Positions 32,752 through 40,900 of a stretch of 64,000 nucleotides of DNA are shown here, piece after piece. The stretch lies in NCBI GenBank assembly GCA_017519145.1, contig JAFWTA010000011.1, positions 1 to 64,000 of the forward strand, written 5' to 3'. The notes beneath the pieces are model-generated. The model saw only the letters and a list, made by a program, of their open reading frames with translations, ran no database searches and was not told where the DNA came from. A program made the position numbers and the translations under genes. The stretch's first letter is position 1. Each line of letters opens with the position of its first letter. The DNA comes from Ruminococcus sp. (GTDB taxonomy: Bacteria; Bacillota; Clostridia; Oscillospirales; Ruminococcaceae).

Positions 32752-33972
32752 TTACTGCATTCCGCCTCTTACATAGAAGTTATCCTGAATGATAAGTGCG
32801 CAGCCGCCGAGGAAATTGTTCTTTCCGTCCAGCTTGCTGAGGACAACTCTGTCAGCGATCTCCTCACTTACAAGACGTATCATCTCACGCTTGCAGTAGT
32901 CGAACTGCTTCTCGTTGAGCTTGAAGTTGTGGAGAACTATCCTCTTTGCAAAGTGGCTGATAGCCAGATTGTTGATGAGGACCGTATACTTTGCGATAAG
33001 GTCGTCCACAACGTTCTTGACAGGCTCCTCGCCTCTCATGAGCGCCATGAATACGTTATCGGTATTGATTCTGGTCTTGTCGCCCTCTGTGAGCTCATAG
33101 AGCACAGGGGTCTTATCCTTTGAATAGATCTCATAGAAGGCATTGAGCATAGCTGTTCTTGAGAGCTCTGCCTTTACCGAGCCATTGGGATAGCCCTCAT
33201 AGGACTTTCCGTTGGGACAAACGATATATCTCTCGATAGTTGAGGTATATGAAACGTAGTCCGCAGACAGCTCGTTCTTGTTGATGATAGCGAGGTTCAC
33301 CTGATTTCCGTTGTGGATGAACGCCTGATTGGTTTGATAGCCGTTCTGTGTTCTGAAATCGTTGCTTGCCAGAGCCATGAGACCGATGGCATTTCCGCAG
33401 TGTATCTCAAAATTGAGACCGCCCGAGAGCTTGTCGATAAAGTTTGTGAAATCAAGCACTCCGTCCTTGTAGAATATCTTCAGCTTGCCCCACATAGAAG
33501 GCACGACGCCTACACCGAGACCCAGTATCTTATCCTTGGTGAGAGCGCTGTTCTCGACCATTTCGTTGCTGGTCTTGATTATGTAGTTTATGATATCCTT
33601 GCTTGTGGTCCTGTCGTCGATGACCATGCTTGCCTTGTCGAGAACCTCGGAATTAAGGTTGGTAAGACCGATGCTTACCTCCTTTTCATCAACGGTAGCG
33701 CCCAGTGCAAAACGGCTGTTCACGTTGATATCGATAAGTATCTTTCTTCTTCCCTTCTGAAGCTTCTCTGTGTTTACGGGAGCTTCACCGATCTCTACGA
33801 GAACTCCCTCCTCGATCATTTCGTTAGTGATGATAGTAACGGCAGCTCTTGTGATCTCCAGAGCACTTGCCACATCGACTCTGGAAATAGGTCCTGATTC
33901 TCTGATGACCCTGAGTATCTGCATTCTGTTACGTCTTTTCAGATCAAGCTTACTAATACCTCTTTTTTCCAT
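32752..33972 (-). CDS. ROK family transcriptional regulator
   Basis: 406 residues. A MarR-like winged helix occupies residues 1-75 (LKRRNRMQILRVIRESGPISR, ITRAAVTIITNEM), then a ROK sugar-kinase-fold domain. The kinase part looks degenerate: the phosphate loop DxGxT is replaced by ALGATVDEKE, and the zinc motif CxCGxxGC is missing, only EIHCGNAIGLMA remains. Therefore it is a XylR/NagC-type repressor and unlikely to phosphorylate. The target is unknown; xylulokinase is about 2.3 kb away on the same strand, not adjacent. Confidence 0.87.
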   Translation of the reverse strand: MEKRGISKLDLKRRNRMQILRVIRESGPISRVDVASALEITRAAVTIITNEMIEEGVLVEIGEAPVNTEKLQKGRRKILIDINVNSRFALGATVDEKEVSIGLTNLNSEVLDKASMVIDDRTTSKDIINYIIKTSNEMVENSALTKDKILGLGVGVVPSMWGKLKIFYKDGVLDFTNFIDKLSGGLNFEIHCGNAIGLMALASNDFRTQNGYQTNQAFIHNGNQVNLAIINKNELSADYVSYTSTIERYIVCPNGKSYEGYPNGSVKAELSRTAMLNAFYEIYSKDKTPVLYELTEGDKTRINTDNVFMALMRGEEPVKNVVDDLIAKYTVLINNLAISHFAKRIVLHNFKLNEKQFDYCKREMIRLVSEEIADRVVLSKLDGKNNFLGGCALIIQDNFYVRGGMQ

Positions 33973-34132
33973 ACTTCAACAACTCCATTTCTTCTTGATT
34001 CTGTTTCGGGACCATATCCCACGCTGTACAAACTGCATATCCCCACAGGAGTTTTAAACAGCCAAGACTGTTATAACTGCCTGTATAATTTTATCTTTTT
34101 ATAAAAAAGACAATCTCTTTTAACGTATTTAT

Positions 34133-34161
34133 ATTATAACACAATATTATTAAAATTCAAA
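34133..34161 (-). promoter_or_regulatory. Promoter of ROK regulator
   Basis: Minus strand: TTTGAA (34161-34156), 17-nt spacer, TATAAT (34138-34133); the long leader of about 160 nt might hold an operator. Confidence 0.6.
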
Positions 34162-34207
34162 CCTTTTAACGCAAATAATTATAAAATCAGCGTTTTTGAC
34201 AAAGTAC

Positions 34208-35140
34208 TCAGAGTATTTTTGTTAAATATTCCGTAGCTTTAACGACCAGCGGAAGGGTCGCTACAGATAGTATAGTTCCTGCCGTGAATATCTCCGAAGC
34301 GTACACGGAGTTTCTGCCGTATCTTATGCTCAGGAGAGTACACATTGCCGCAGGCGGTGCAGAGGCTGCTATGAGCACTGTCATACGCACCTTTTCGTCT
34401 ACTCCCGTCAGTAGAGCCAGAGGCACTGCAAGTATCAGCGGCACCACAATGAGCTTCAGCAGGCAGACATAGTATACCCTGAGGTTTTTCAGCAGCTTCG
34501 GCACATTTGTCGCCGCTATGGTGACTCCCGAAACTATCATCGCCATGGGAGTGTTTACCTCCTTGATGAAGCCCAGTGCGCTCAGCGCCGTTGAAGGCAG
34601 CCTTATCTCGAAGAAGAATGTGATAAGTCCGAGGACTATGGAGATGATAGTAGGCGAATAGAACACCTTTACCACCTGTCGGAAATCCTTTTTCCCCGAT
34701 ATGAGTATCACACCGTGAGTCCATACGATAAGGTTGAACACGGTTATGAATGCGGTCAGGTAGAAAACTCCCTCATCGTGGTAAATGGCATCCACAAGCG
34801 GGATGCCCATGAAGCCGCAGTTGGAGTACACCGACGAAAAACGCTCTATCTCGAATTCCCTGCCCTGCTTTTTTCTGACGAACAGGTATGACAGCAGTAT
34901 CACAAGAGTCATTGCTGCCACGGAGATAACAAAGGTTATGAGGAGATTTCTCGCAAGCTCCGTGCGGTAGGGCTTCTGGTAGGACATGAATATGACCACG
35001 GGGTTCACCACCTGAAGCACAAACTTTGACAGGTCCTTGTTGGAAGCCTCGCTTATAAGCTTTGTTTTTGCGCAGACAACGCCTATGGCTATGAGTATGA
35101 GCATTATCAGCGTCTGGTTGAAGATAGTCGATGAAACCAT
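34208..35140 (-). CDS. AEC family transporter
   Basis: 310 residues with about ten hydrophobic helices. The start TLIMLILIAIGVVCAKTKLIS, then NPVVIFMSYQKPY, NCGFMGIPLV and ASAPPAAM.TLL are typical of the auxin efflux carrier (AEC) family, which moves malate, other organic anions or amino acids in bacteria. Substrate cannot be told. It starts 1 nt after the stop of the YfhO paralogue and so is in its transcript. Confidence 0.9.
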   Translation of the reverse strand: MVSSTIFNQTLIMLILIAIGVVCAKTKLISEASNKDLSKFVLQVVNPVVIFMSYQKPYRTELARNLLITFVISVAAMTLVILLSYLFVRKKQGREFEIERFSSVYSNCGFMGIPLVDAIYHDEGVFYLTAFITVFNLIVWTHGVILISGKKDFRQVVKVFYSPTIISIVLGLITFFFEIRLPSTALSALGFIKEVNTPMAMIVSGVTIAATNVPKLLKNLRVYYVCLLKLIVVPLILAVPLALLTGVDEKVRMTVLIAASAPPAAMCTLLSIRYGRNSVYASEIFTAGTILSVATLPLVVKATEYLTKIL

Positions 35141-35141
35141 T

Positions 35142-37796
35142 TTATCCTCCGATAAGGTAGATTATATTGACGACAGTCCATACCAGCGGAGCTGCCGCAT
35201 AGAATAACAGTACAGTGACCGCACTCAGGGCGTACACAGCTTTTGTGGCTGCCTTTCCCGTCACGCCGCTGTTTTTTCTGCGGAGCACTATAAGCAGCAC
35301 TCCAAAGAGAAGCACTCCCACGCAGGTGAGCAGCCCTCCCGTTTTCAGCCCCTTGGGACAGAAATCCATACGCACTGTACCGCCGCCATCCGGCAGCTTT
35401 ACAGCACAGAAGCTGCCAAGAGTCTTGATGAGTTCAGCCTTTTCACCGTTGACAGTGCAGCTCCAGCCCTCAGACCACGCCACGGGGAGATATACATATC
35501 CCCCCGACTCCGCCTGTGCAGTAAGGGTATTGCCCTCAATGCCGACGGAAGCAGTCTCCGCAGCGGCTATCGCCTTAGCCGCTCTCTCCGCGTCAAAGGT
35601 GTACACTCCGAAGCTTGCAGCCTTGAAGTCCTTCAGCACCCTCACCTTTACGGTGACGTTCTCGTTCTCATAGGTGCCCAGATCCACTATGCCGTTGACA
35701 GAACTGCTTGGGTAGCTGCTCACTTTAAGGCTGCCGTTGACACTGACCTCAACGCTGTTATAATACTCCTCCTCGACGTCGGTGGAGTAGCGGTCAAAAA
35801 GGTCGAAATACAGCTCCTTGCAGCCTGTCACATCTATCTCGTAGACAAGCTCCGCAGGCTCATCGGGAATGACCGAGACTATTGTCTCGCCGTCGGTGCT
35901 GCTTACAACAGCTCCGCTTACGGTATTCGGGAAATGCTTCATAACAGTGCCGCTCTCACCGAAAAGTCTGTCGGCAATGAAGTCCGTAGTCTCCATGCGC
36001 TGTAAGTCCTCAAAGCCGTAAAGCTCCTCGGGTGAGACAGATGAAATAACAGCACCCTCGGGAACATAGGGATCTGTGCGGATGGAAAGATTTCCTCCGA
36101 GGTCATATGACTCATAGAAGCGGTTGCCCGAAGAGTCGCCCACGATGTATTTATTGAGCAGCAGCTCATCTGTCAGCATAGTTCCACCTGTGGAGTCCAT
36201 ATCCAGCCAGTGGGAGGAGTAACCCATACGCTTGAGAGTGTACAGCACATCACAGTCAGTAAGGGAGGTATAGTGCCCGATGGAGTATTTTCCCATGGCT
36301 TCGGCGTAGTTGGGATAGTAATATCGTCTTGTCTCCTTCACGCGGACAAATCCCTCATCGGGAATGCGCTCAAGGGTATCGCAGGTAACACGGAAATAAT
36401 CCGAGGACTCCCCTGCTTCGGCAACATTTATACCGAAGGTCATAAAGCTCTCGCTGAAAAGCACGGAAGCCATGACCGTCACCGTGAGCCATTTCGGGAT
36501 ACTGCCCCTGCGGAAGCTGTAAAGACTGATAAAATAGACCGCTCCGCCGAAAAGTCCCAGAACCGAGATGATGATACCGTCCTTTTTGTCCACCCATAGA
36601 CTGTGGGCATAGGAGCTGAGAGAGCTTCGGTGGAAATAAGCTGTAAAGGCTGCGGTGATGTATAAAGCCGCAGACACGGCAGATACCGCGCAGGCGGAAA
36701 GCCTGTGCTTTTTTTCCTTGGTCTCCTCCATAAGCGCTCCGCAGGCTGAAAACATCAGCAGGATAACGATAAAGCCGTATCTCAGCGGATATGCCTGATA
36801 GCTGCCCGTCTGGAGCAGCTTGTTCACAGGCTCCGCAAAAACACCTATAAGGGCTGCAAGTCCCGAAGCACCGAATAAAAACGCCTTTCCCGACTTCAGC
36901 TTCTTTCTGAATACTAAAATGAGCACAGCTCCCGCAAAAACAAGGGAGCTTCCCGACAGCACAGCCATCTTGTCGAAGTTCCTGTCCACAAAATAGCCGC
37001 CGAAAAAGGCGTCACTGAGGGAATTGCCTCTGCCCGAGGCTGTGTACTGCGCAAAAGCAGGCAGCCAGACAGCTCCGCTTATAAGGGCTGCACACAGGTC
37101 GGCTGCAAGGAGCCTCAGGGCTCTGCTGCCGCGGTCATCAGGCTCACAGCACAGGTACAGAGCAGCTCCCCCGAGCATCGCTATGAAAACTATGACCATG
37201 AAGCTGATATAGAAGTTCATTATCACGCACATTGCCAGACAAAGGGCGTAAGCACCCCATTTGCCGCTGCGGGTAAGCCTGAACAGCGCTGTCAGCAGCA
37301 GCGGGAATACTATCATCATATCCAGCCACATATTGTTCTGATAATACAGCATAACATAGCCGCTTGTGCCGTACATCACCGACATGAGCACTCCCATGGA
37401 TACATTGAGCCTCGGCAGCACTCTTCGGAAATAAAACTCCGCAGAAGCTGCACTAAGTCCTGCTTTTATGACGATAAGTATATTCACGAACCATATCATA
37501 TGAGAGTTGTCCACTGCAAGGCTTATCAGGGACAGCGGTGAGGACAGAAAGAACAGGAAGACTCCGTAAAAGCTCATCACACCGCCTCCGCGCCCCAGAA
37601 GCAGCGAGCCGTCCGAGAAAGCGGTCTTCAGCTCCATAAGCAGCGGAACGTACTGCTGGTCCATGTCGCACCATGCCGCGGAGCGCTCACCGAAAGGATA
37701 ATAACCGTGTATCAGATAGAACAGCATGAACAGCACAGCCGTAACTGCTCCTGCCATGAGCGGAGCGGTAAATATTGTTATATCTCGTTTTTTCAT
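35142..37796 (-). CDS. YfhO family polytopic membrane protein, second copy
   Basis: 884 residues from ATG 37796 with GGAGGG 6 nt upstream; an in-frame ATG at 37853 would lie in the promoter. A dozen or so helices fill residues 10-460, then a large outside part ending with LPVAWSEGWSCTVNGEKA, the YfhO C-terminal signature, a last helix and another at the end. It shares architecture with 4494-7025 but sequence is diverged. Probable GT-C-type membrane glycosyltransferase of a wall polymer; substrate unknown. The AEC gene follows immediately. Confidence 0.87.
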   Translation of the reverse strand: MKKRDITIFTAPLMAGAVTAVLFMLFYLIHGYYPFGERSAAWCDMDQQYVPLLMELKTAFSDGSLLLGRGGGVMSFYGVFLFFLSSPLSLISLAVDNSHMIWFVNILIVIKAGLSAASAEFYFRRVLPRLNVSMGVLMSVMYGTSGYVMLYYQNNMWLDMMIVFPLLLTALFRLTRSGKWGAYALCLAMCVIMNFYISFMVIVFIAMLGGAALYLCCEPDDRGSRALRLLAADLCAALISGAVWLPAFAQYTASGRGNSLSDAFFGGYFVDRNFDKMAVLSGSSLVFAGAVLILVFRKKLKSGKAFLFGASGLAALIGVFAEPVNKLLQTGSYQAYPLRYGFIVILLMFSACGALMEETKEKKHRLSACAVSAVSAALYITAAFTAYFHRSSLSSYAHSLWVDKKDGIIISVLGLFGGAVYFISLYSFRRGSIPKWLTVTVMASVLFSESFMTFGINVAEAGESSDYFRVTCDTLERIPDEGFVRVKETRRYYYPNYAEAMGKYSIGHYTSLTDCDVLYTLKRMGYSSHWLDMDSTGGTMLTDELLLNKYIVGDSSGNRFYESYDLGGNLSIRTDPYVPEGAVISSVSPEELYGFEDLQRMETTDFIADRLFGESGTVMKHFPNTVSGAVVSSTDGETIVSVIPDEPAELVYEIDVTGCKELYFDLFDRYSTDVEEEYYNSVEVSVNGSLKVSSYPSSSVNGIVDLGTYENENVTVKVRVLKDFKAASFGVYTFDAERAAKAIAAAETASVGIEGNTLTAQAESGGYVYLPVAWSEGWSCTVNGEKAELIKTLGSFCAVKLPDGGGTVRMDFCPKGLKTGGLLTCVGVLLFGVLLIVLRRKNSGVTGKAATKAVYALSAVTVLLFYAAAPLVWTVVNIIYLIGG

Positions 37797-37824
37797 GCTG
37801 TCCCTCCTTTGCATTAACCAAATT

Positions 37825-37853
37825 ATTTTATCATATTTCACCGCAATAGTCAA
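37825..37853 (-). promoter_or_regulatory. Promoter of second yfhO-like gene
   Basis: Minus strand: TTGACT (37853-37848), 17-nt spacer, TAAAAT (37830-37825). Confidence 0.75.
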
Positions 37854-37859
37854 TAAAAA

Positions 37860-37883
37860 ATCCGAAGCATTTCTGCTTCGGAT
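37860..37883 (-). terminator. Terminator after zinc-ribbon/helical-repeat gene
   Basis: ATCCGAAGCA, 4-nt loop, TGCTTCGGAT, then TTTTTTATT on the minus strand. It immediately precedes the yfhO promoter. Confidence 0.8.
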
Positions 37884-37904
37884 CTTTAAAGTCTTCAGTC
37901 TTTA

Positions 37905-38987
37905 TCAGTCATAGTAATCCAGACCGTCAGCTGACATGGGAATGATCTTCCAGCCGTCGCCCTTGATCTTTACAACGCAAAGCTTTGTGGATTCGTGCTT
38001 TGTATCGCCGTCCTCGTCCTTGTGCTTTGTCTTGACCTTCATCTCATAGCCCTGTGAGATCTCGATATCGTCATCATCAGCATCATAGTCCTCACACATA
38101 TCCTCGAAGTAGTTCTCAGCCTGTCTGATATCGGACTTCTTGAGCTTTTCCTTACGAGAGATCTTGTCAAACTTGGGAAGAGTCTCCTTATCCTCGAGAT
38201 CGTCGATCATATCCTCGACCATCTCGTTATAGCTGTCTACCTTATCCTCATACTCGTCCTCGTCCTTGAGTTCCTTGATAACGGACTTGGGAAGAGTGAG
38301 CTCCATCATTGCCTTGCCGCCGTGCTTGTTGGAAGCAGACTTTACATACTTCTTTACAGCGCCCTTTGCACCGCCGCCTAAGCAGAGTGCACAGATAAGC
38401 AGTAAGATGAGTGCAGCGATAGCAGCTACTGCTATATAAACGGCATTCTTGTTGTTCTTCATTCCGCCGGGAAGGTTCTCGGAGATCTCACCTGCGATGT
38501 TATCGACCTTCTTTGCGATGTCGGCACCGTTGAGCTGCTTCATTCCGTTGCCTGCCTTCTGAGCAGCATTGTTTACCTGCTGACCTGCATTCTGAGCAGC
38601 ATTGTTGATCTGCTGTCCTGCATTCTGAGCAGCCTGTACTGCGTCATTCTTTACTTCGTTAACAGCGCTTGCTGCATTGTTAACAGCCTGTGCAGCGTCA
38701 TTCTTGACCTCGTTAACAGCGTTGTTCACTGCATTTGCAGCGCCGTCAGCAGCACCGCTTACAGTCTCTGCTGCCTTCTGCTCTGCGTTCTGAGCAGCGT
38801 CAGCAGCCTTCTCTGCAACATTGTTTACAGTCTCTGCTGCCTCGTTCTTAACTTCGCTTACAGCGTTTTCAGCAGTGTTGACTCCGCTCTCTACGGTGTC
38901 CTTTACTTCAGCTGCTGCCTTAGCGCCTGCACAGTCGCAGGAGCCTCCTTCGGGGATCTGCTTTCCGCAGTACTTACAAAATGCCAT
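37905..38987 (-). CDS. Zinc-ribbon, Ala/Asn-rich helical-repeat, membrane-anchored protein
   Basis: 360 residues from ATG 38987 (GGAGGTTATCTT upstream). Layout: a four-cysteine zinc ribbon at the start (FCKYCGKQIPEGGSCDC), about 130 residues of short amphipathic repeats with periodic words such as NAVNEVKNDAAQAVNNAAS and AAQNAGQQVNNAAQKAG resembling LEA-type 11-mers, a membrane helix at about 185-210, then about 145 acidic residues ending GYEMKVKTKHK...VVKIKGDGWKIIPM. The last segment resembles that of the lipoprotein at 40193-40729. Function unknown; single gene with its own promoter and terminator. Confidence 0.8.
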   Translation of the reverse strand: MAFCKYCGKQIPEGGSCDCAGAKAAAEVKDTVESGVNTAENAVSEVKNEAAETVNNVAEKAADAAQNAEQKAAETVSGAADGAANAVNNAVNEVKNDAAQAVNNAASAVNEVKNDAVQAAQNAGQQINNAAQNAGQQVNNAAQKAGNGMKQLNGADIAKKVDNIAGEISENLPGGMKNNKNAVYIAVAAIAALILLLICALCLGGGAKGAVKKYVKSASNKHGGKAMMELTLPKSVIKELKDEDEYEDKVDSYNEMVEDMIDDLEDKETLPKFDKISRKEKLKKSDIRQAENYFEDMCEDYDADDDDIEISQGYEMKVKTKHKDEDGDTKHESTKLCVVKIKGDGWKIIPMSADGLDYYD

Positions 38988-39021
38988 AAGATAACCTCCA
39001 GAATAAAATATTTCAATCATT

Positions 39022-39051
39022 ATTTTATCATATAACCCTATATGTTGTCAA
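39022..39051 (-). promoter_or_regulatory. Promoter of zinc-ribbon/helical-repeat gene
   Basis: Minus strand: TTGACA (39051-39046), 18-nt spacer, TAAAAT (39027-39022). Confidence 0.7.
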
Positions 39052-39113
39052 GCAAAACCATTTATTTTGCATCACAAAAATTCTTTTTCGTCAGTTTGCA
39101 TAAAAATGCAGAA

Positions 39114-39145
39114 AAGCGCCGATTTTGCTTTAAAAATCAGCGCTT
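39114..39145 (-). terminator. Terminator overlapping the stop of the membrane-protein gene
   Basis: AAGCGC.GATTTT pairs with AAAATC.GCGCTT, then TTTT. The TGA stop of the gene at 39137-39640 is inside the left arm. Confidence 0.75.
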
Positions 39146-39640
39146 CCCGTTATTATTTTTCTGTGCGGCTGTATAGGAGATCAGCAGTGCAAGTGCAGGT
39201 ACTGCCGCAGCAGGCATCACTGCCGCAAGCTCCGCCGCCGAAAGATCAGCCGAACAGGCTGAGGGCTCTATATAGTTGTAAAGCTGAAGGAAAGAGGGCT
39301 CCAGAAGCTTGAAAATGCCATAGAACTCAAAAACTCCGCCAAGTGCCGATACGAACAGCACTATCCTGTTCACTGCGGGGAGCAGTGTAACAGCCGCAGC
39401 TGCACATATCATCTCCGCAAAAGGTACTCTTTCTCCGCTGATACGCTCCCGTTTCAGGTCAGCCGCCGCTTCCTTGATACCCAAGTCCGCCATCACGCAC
39501 ACCAGCACAGCTGCGGTACACACAAGGCAAAGCGCCCTGACAATTCCGTGTCCCAGTGCAGCCAGCATTATATTCACGAACAGGCAGAGTATCTGTGCGG
39601 CGATATATCTGACAATGGCTTTTATGATCTTAGCTTTCAT
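39137..39640 (-). CDS. Small polytopic membrane protein of unknown function
   Basis: 167 residues from ATG 39640; AAGGTGAT lies 4 nt before it, favouring this ATG over the two earlier ones. Four hydrophobic segments (about 8-30, 32-52, 75-105 and 143-160), a central basic stretch and a polar C-terminus QKNNNGKR. No family recognised. It seems to be a single gene ending in its own terminator. Confidence 0.65.
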   Translation of the reverse strand: MKAKIIKAIVRYIAAQILCLFVNIMLAALGHGIVRALCLVCTAAVLVCVMADLGIKEAAADLKRERISGERVPFAEMICAAAAVTLLPAVNRIVLFVSALGGVFEFYGIFKLLEPSFLQLYNYIEPSACSADLSAAELAAVMPAAAVPALALLISYTAAQKNNNGKR

Positions 39641-39702
39641 GGTCATCACCTTCCGCGTATATGCTGTCTCTTTCCGCACATAATAATATCGGAGGTGTTA
39701 CT

Positions 39703-39801
39703 ATGCACGAAAATGACGAACAGGACGTGAAGATCTACATTCCAAAGGGCTCCGCAGACAGCGGTCAGTCCTTGCCGCCGCAGTCCGAACAGCGTCCGTA
39801 G
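39703..39801 (+). CDS. Possible 32-residue peptide, convergent with fur
   Basis: A short frame on the plus strand begins with ATG 7 nt after a textbook GGAGG (39691-39695) and reads MHENDEQDVKIYIP and on to SEQRP, then TAG. It diverges from the membrane-protein gene and its last 37 nt are antisense to the 3' end of fur. The strong ribosome site in an otherwise empty gap is the only support; composition is not decisive and no promoter is clear. Confidence 0.4.
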   Translation: MHENDEQDVKIYIPKGSADSGQSLPPQSEQRP

Positions 39802-40181
39802 AACACCGTCTGGGAGTAGTCTATGGCAAAGCCGTGTTCCTCCTCAATATGACGGGTAAGGTCTGCAAGGTGGTCGCAGTCAAGATGTATGAGCCTGCCG
39901 CAGCTGAGACACTTCAGGTGGAAATGACTGCGGCACTGCTCCTCGTCCTCGATATACTGATAGCAGGCGCAGGTCTTTCCGTCAAAGGCATACTTGCGCA
40001 CCAGTCCCTGCTCCACCAGACGGTCGAGCTGTCTGTATATGGTGGCAACACCGACGGGAGTCCCCTCTGCAGACAGAAAGGCGCTTATCTCCTGAACGTT
40101 GGTGTGCTTGTTCTTGTTTTTCATTAGATAGGACAGAAGGTTCTCCTTCTGCTTTGTATTGTATCCAGAGTCCTTTTTCAT
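39765..40181 (-). CDS. Fur family metal-dependent repressor
   Basis: 138 residues. Winged helix with GVATIYRQLDRLVEQGLV, the HFHLKCLSCGRLIHLDC metal region and a final CSDCGG: two CxxC pairs form the structural zinc site. Residues around HFH fit a regulatory site, but I cannot tell Fur, Zur or PerR apart; the C-x-x-C...C-x-x-C and short length are seen in all. It starts 11 nt after the lipoprotein stop, so both share a transcript. Confidence 0.9.
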   Translation of the reverse strand: MKKDSGYNTKQKENLLSYLMKNKNKHTNVQEISAFLSAEGTPVGVATIYRQLDRLVEQGLVRKYAFDGKTCACYQYIEDEEQCRSHFHLKCLSCGRLIHLDCDHLADLTRHIEEEHGFAIDYSQTVFYGRCSDCGGKD

Positions 40182-40192
40182 TTTCCCCTCCG

Positions 40193-40729
40193 TTACTGTG
40201 TGATGACCTTCCAGCCCTCGTCGTTGAGTTTCACTGCAATAACAGTCTCCTCTCCGTTCTTCTCGTCATTCTTGAGGTAGTCAAATGTGAGCTCATAGCC
40301 CTCCTTGACATCGAACTCCTTCTCTGTCATCTGTATATACGGCTCGCAGAGATTGACGAAATATCTCTTTATGGCATCGCGCTGCTCATCGGTTATCTCC
40401 TTTGATTCAAGAATGGTACCGAAGGTATATTTTGAATCGTCAAGGGCAAAGCTCTTCTGCTGTCCGTCATTGAAGGTCTTTACCAGCTCATCATAATTGC
40501 CGTCGTCCTTGATGGCCTGTACCGCTGCATCGGGGAACATATAGGAATAGAAAACTGCTCCGCCGCCGTTTGAATACATAGCGTTGAAGCACTCCTTAAC
40601 GGCATCCTCATAGGAAGCGCTGTCCTGCATAGTCGCCTGTACGACCGAACTTTTATCCTTGGACTGACAGCCTGTGAAAACGCAGAAAGCTGCTGCACAG
40701 GCAAAAAGAACTGCTGCTGATCTTCTCAT
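40193..40729 (-). CDS. Secreted lipoprotein of unknown function
   Basis: 178 residues. A signal peptide with lipobox FTGC (Cys about 21) marks it as lipid-anchored. The mature part is acidic, with TFGTILESKEITDEQRDAIKR and the C-terminal EGYELTFDYLKND...IAVKLNDEGWKVITQ. That last part resembles the C-terminus of the protein at 37905-38987, suggesting a shared outside domain. It precedes fur in the operon; a link to metal uptake is possible but not shown. Confidence 0.82.
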   Translation of the reverse strand: MRRSAAVLFACAAAFCVFTGCQSKDKSSVVQATMQDSASYEDAVKECFNAMYSNGGGAVFYSYMFPDAAVQAIKDDGNYDELVKTFNDGQQKSFALDDSKYTFGTILESKEITDEQRDAIKRYFVNLCEPYIQMTEKEFDVKEGYELTFDYLKNDEKNGEETVIAVKLNDEGWKVITQ

Positions 40730-40771
40730 TTATTTTTTCCTCCGTGATGATCGTTTTGTATATTCATTCAG

Positions 40772-40800
40772 ATTATAACACTATTCTGCCTTATTGTCAA
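40772..40800 (-). promoter_or_regulatory. Consensus promoter of lipoprotein-fur operon
   Basis: Minus strand: TTGACA (40800-40795), 17-nt spacer, TATAAT (40777-40772). I did not find a clear Fur-box palindrome over it. Confidence 0.85.
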
Positions 40801-40818
40801 TGAATTATCCCGACATAA

Positions 40819-40840
40819 AGCCGCACCATCAGGTGCGGCT
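40819..40840 (-). terminator. Terminator after tex
   Basis: AGCCGCACC, loop ATCA, GGTGCGGCT, with a short T stretch on the minus side. Confidence 0.65.
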
Positions 40841-40900
40841 GTTATATATATTATATTCTCGTGAACGGTAACTGCTGCCGCTCACGGCAGTGGCATCCGC

